Below are positions 30,575 through 32,428 of a stretch of 32,428 bases of DNA, piece by piece. Both the position numbers and the translations under genes were made by a program. The DNA comes from JABWCK01 sp043822385. Lineage in GTDB: Archaea; Micrarchaeota; Micrarchaeia; Norongarragalinales; Norongarragalinaceae. Where the stretch lies: NCBI GenBank assembly GCA_043822385.1, contig JBDRBT010000020.1, positions 1 to 32,428 of the forward strand, given 5' to 3'. The notes beneath the pieces are model-generated. The model saw only the letters and a list, made by a program, of their open reading frames with translations. It was not told where the DNA came from and did no database searches. Position 1 is the first letter of the stretch. The number at the start of each line of letters is the position of its first letter.

Positions 30575-30853
30575 TCACTTTGCTTTCTTTTCTTTTGGTT
30601 CTGATCTCTTGAAACGGTAGTTTGGTTCGTACTTGTGTAAGTCGGGTTCGTTTTTGTACGCTCTCGCTTCCACTATTGCTTTCTTGCTTCCGAAAGCTTG
30701 GTTTATTTTTATTATTACTAAGTTTTTACTGTACTTTTCTTGCATTTCAGTTAGTATTGTTTGCCTGCTTGGCGTTCCGCCTTCTGAATCGAATTCTGCG
30801 GTTATTTCAGTTCTATCAAACAATGGATTATTGTTTTCTTTGATTATTTTCAT
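30575..30853 (-). CDS. rps24e: 30S ribosomal protein eS24
   Basis: A 92-residue ribosomal protein: NNPLFDRTEITAEFDSEGGT, PSRQTILTEM, IKINQAFGSKKAIVEARAYK and a basic tail. Length is typical of archaeal eS24. GGGTGAG lies shortly before the ATG at 30853. The eS31 gene follows 6 nt downstream. Confidence 0.95.
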   Translation of the reverse strand: MKIIKENNNPLFDRTEITAEFDSEGGTPSRQTILTEMQEKYSKNLVIIKINQAFGSKKAIVEARAYKNEPDLHKYEPNYRFKRSEPKEKKAK

Positions 30854-30914
30854 TAACTCACCCGTGTAAAAATGAAAAGAAAGAAGGAATGATAATAGTG
30901 CATTACTTCTTTTT

Positions 30915-31439
30915 TTATTTCTTTCTTCTCTTGTTTTTTCCTGCTTTTGGAGCTGTTCTTACTTTAATTAAGCCAAATTTTTTGAGTAAGTGCCTTGTAG
31001 CGCTTTCGTGAGGCTTTAAGTTTAAGCCAGCGTTTGTGAGTAGTCTTCCGCCTAAGAGTCCAGCTGTTCCCATTAAAACGATTATTCCGAAAGTCAAGTC
31101 AAACACGAATGCTTCTTGAGATAAGTACACGAAATCAATCAAGTAAAGCAAGGCAGTGAAGCCAATTCCGTAGGCTGCCATTCCGGCTACTATTAAGTTG
31201 TTTTCACTTAAGTGAGGGTACAACGGTGAACGCAGAGATTTGTACATTCCCCACGAGCTCCAAATACAGGCAATACCGATTAAGGTAGTAGTTATCATTA
31301 ATACCCATCCTTCTACTAATGCTGGGAATAAAGCATTTTGAATGCCTAAGTAAAATGGCCACAAAGAATACAAGGCGAAAGCGCCAAATAAGAACGTAGC
31401 AACCATTACTGTTATTCTAGTTACTTTGTCGAAAATCAT
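30915..31439 (-). CDS. Four-helix membrane protein, unknown
   Basis: A 174-residue protein with four hydrophobic helices (about 8-28, 42-62, 84-104 and 112-134), a PHLSENN loop and a strongly basic C-terminal tail (KVRTAPKAGKNKRRKK) likely in the cytoplasm and able to contact RNA or ribosomes. No family recognised. It occupies the place between spt4 and eS24 where many archaea encode the DUF359 (GTP-dependent dephospho-CoA kinase) protein, to which it has no visible resemblance. Confidence 0.65.
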   Translation of the reverse strand: MIFDKVTRITVMVATFLFGAFALYSLWPFYLGIQNALFPALVEGWVLMITTTLIGIACIWSSWGMYKSLRSPLYPHLSENNLIVAGMAAYGIGFTALLYLIDFVYLSQEAFVFDLTFGIIVLMGTAGLLGGRLLTNAGLNLKPHESATRHLLKKFGLIKVRTAPKAGKNKRRKK

Positions 31440-31454
31440 TCTTTTTTCTACCCC

Positions 31455-31637
31455 CTACTTTATTTTCAACGCGTATTTTCCAGGTGCGTTTACTCCTAGT
31501 GCTTTTCCTATATCGTTACTTGGGTTGAATAATAAAATGTATCCTTCCCAACTTCTAGTTAGGTCCGTGTTTCCGTCAAGAGGACAAACCTCTCCTTCGA
31601 CTATTGTTCTGCATTTTTTGCAGGCTTTTTCAACCAT
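31455..31637 (-). CDS. spt4: Transcription elongation factor Spt4 (RpoE'')
   Basis: A 60-residue partner of Spt5 in the RNA polymerase elongation complex: VEKACKKCRTIVEGEVCPLD, then SWEGYILLFNPSNDIGKALG and PGKYALKIK, all typical. The zinc ribbon keeps C6, C9 and C18, but the fourth ligand position reads Asp (CPLDG instead of CPxCG), so zinc binding may be altered or lost. It follows rpo7 by about 27 nt on the same strand. Confidence 0.93.
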   Translation of the reverse strand: MVEKACKKCRTIVEGEVCPLDGNTDLTRSWEGYILLFNPSNDIGKALGVNAPGKYALKIK

Positions 31638-31664
31638 TGTTTCAAAGACACCTTTTAAAATTAA

Positions 31665-32222
31665 TTATTTGCCTTTTTTCTTCCTTTCTGTTTTGCCTTT
31701 AACGGTTTTTCCAGGTTTAGCAAGGGGTCTCATTGTTAAAGCGATTTTCGAGTTTGCTACTGTATCTTTCAAGCTTACTGTAGCGACTTTAGCGGTTACG
31801 GTATCTCCCCTCTTTACGCTTTTCTTGCTTTCTCTACCTACCAGCATGCTGGTTTTCTTGTCGTAGCTAAAGAAGTCGTTAGCTATTTGAGAAACGTGCA
31901 CTAGCCCGTCTATTGGACCCATTCTAACGAAGGCACCGAATTCAACTATTTCAGTTACTTCTCCAGTGATTATTTCGTTCACGAATGGCTTGAAGATTAA
32001 TGATTCGTATTCAACGTCAAAGTAAGCCGATCCGTCTCCGTGCAGTACTTTTCCGTTTGAAGTTATTTCAGCGTTTTGAAGTGAAATTATTACTCCTAAG
32101 TCTTTATCGATTGTTCTTTCTTTTTTTTCTCTTAAAATAGTTAAAGCCGCGTCTTCGAGTTTCAACCCAAACAAGTTAGGAGGAACGCGTACTGTTTGCT
32201 TGCATTTTACTAATTCGTACAA
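31665..32222 (-). CDS. rpo7: DNA-directed RNA polymerase subunit Rpo7 (RpoE')
   Basis: A 185-residue stalk subunit of RNA polymerase that pairs with Rpo4. The N-terminal RPB7 domain (about 1-78) has YELVKCKQTVRVPPNLFG. The S1 RNA-binding domain (from about 80) has GEVTEIVEFGAFVRMGPIDG followed by LVHVSQIAND. The tail is lysine-rich. The start is TTG at 32222, eight bases after a GGTGGTG-type ribosome site; no better start is visible. spt4 follows directly. Confidence 0.96.
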   Translation of the reverse strand: MYELVKCKQTVRVPPNLFGLKLEDAALTILREKKERTIDKDLGVIISLQNAEITSNGKVLHGDGSAYFDVEYESLIFKPFVNEIITGEVTEIVEFGAFVRMGPIDGLVHVSQIANDFFSYDKKTSMLVGRESKKSVKRGDTVTAKVATVSLKDTVANSKIALTMRPLAKPGKTVKGKTERKKKGK

Positions 32223-32245
32223 CTAAACACCACCCAAATAATAGC

Positions 32246-32428
32246 TTAAAAACGGGGAAAGCGTTTTTCACGCAACGTAATAACTTGAAGACCCTGCTTT
32301 TTTAACCTTGCTTTAAGCTTTAAATCATTCGTGCAAACAACTGCTTTTTCTCTTGAAGCATAACTTAAAATCGCGTTGTCTGGCTTGCCTTTTTCAAGTA
32401 TTATGCTCGCATTGTTTTTCTTTAAGTA
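32246..32428 (-). CDS. PIN-domain protein, C-terminal part
   Basis: The last 60 codons of a gene that runs off the window. The residues SIILEKGKPDNAILSYASRE, KAVVCTNDLKLKARLKKQGL and QVITLREKRF match the end of archaeal Fcf1/PIN-type proteins (the ADD...AI, VVTND and VIYLR strand pattern, with D18 and D39 of this fragment as probable acidic metal ligands). PIN proteins of this type precede rpo7 in many archaea, which supports the call. The N-terminus and first catalytic Asp are outside. Confidence 0.75.
   Translation of the reverse strand, partial: YLKKNNASIILEKGKPDNAILSYASREKAVVCTNDLKLKARLKKQGLQVITLREKRFPRF

Noticed and set aside
1..32428. CRISPR array, insertion sequence, prophage or replication origin
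   Set aside because: No evenly spaced repeats, transposase, integrase, phage genes, or Cdc6/Orc1 gene with origin-like repeats were seen.

Overview
The window is a dense, AT-rich stretch of an archaeal chromosome. The archaeal assignment rests on a thermosome, RNA polymerase subunit Rpo7 and Spt4, ribosomal proteins eS24, eS31 (S27ae) and eL41, Kae1/Bud32, Hel308, CDP-archaeol synthase, archaeal-type AspRS, a tRNA with a bulge-helix-bulge intron, and GGTGA Shine-Dalgarno sites. Many starts lie 26-31 nt downstream of a TATA-like box, which suggests leaderless transcripts. The lineage cannot be fixed from the sequence alone. Compactness and small proteins would fit a DPANN-type or other small-genome archaeon, but the window encodes at least one membrane-lipid enzyme.

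Layout. 1-4 kb: FKBP-type lipoprotein, HD phosphohydrolase, a possible micro-gene for a 9-residue lysine peptide, a GNAT protein and an Lrp-type regulator with a palindromic operator candidate. 4-10.4 kb: MetRS, thermosome, a single-cluster ferredoxin and a two-subunit 2-oxoacid:ferredoxin oxidoreductase. 10.4-14.5 kb: a TIKI/TraB-like membrane protein, an intron-containing tRNA-Arg, a small membrane protein, tRNA-Pro, a two-helix K+ channel, a gene interrupted by TAG, AspRS and a small unknown protein. 14.6-17.2 kb: MarC, dCMP deaminase, an unknown protein, TspO, a DUF202 protein and tRNA-Leu. 17.2-20.9 kb: SecF-SecD, two unknowns and a zinc-ribbon microprotein. 21-24.6 kb: CDP-archaeol synthase overlapping an archaeosortase, tRNA-Gln, an unknown helical protein, an RCK protein with a degenerate pore, a candidate structured RNA and an FMN-barrel-like gene split by TAA. 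24.6-27.7 kb: Hel308, eL41, a membrane protein and a MIP18-family protein. 27.6-32.4 kb, reading leftwards: the archaeal PIN / rpo7 / spt4 / eS24 / eS31 / kae1 / bud32 neighbourhood, with a CPBP protease and Sua5 inside it.

How the genes work together. Kae1, Bud32 and Sua5 make t6A on ANN-decoding tRNAs and sit with transcription and ribosomal genes. The oxidoreductase passes electrons to ferredoxin, which is encoded convergently next to it. SecDF drives late protein export, and archaeosortase with CDP-archaeol synthase points to lipid-linked surface proteins.

Most unusual signals: a 28-nt palindromic repeat that forms the tRNA-Arg intron and recurs beside tRNA-Pro; a GAAA-tetraloop structured RNA candidate at about 24.09-24.20 kb; an RCK channel whose filter reads TSLYVD; an apparent ACG start codon; and two genes broken by single in-frame stop codons. 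Several of these are single-base anomalies, so sequencing or assembly error must be considered.
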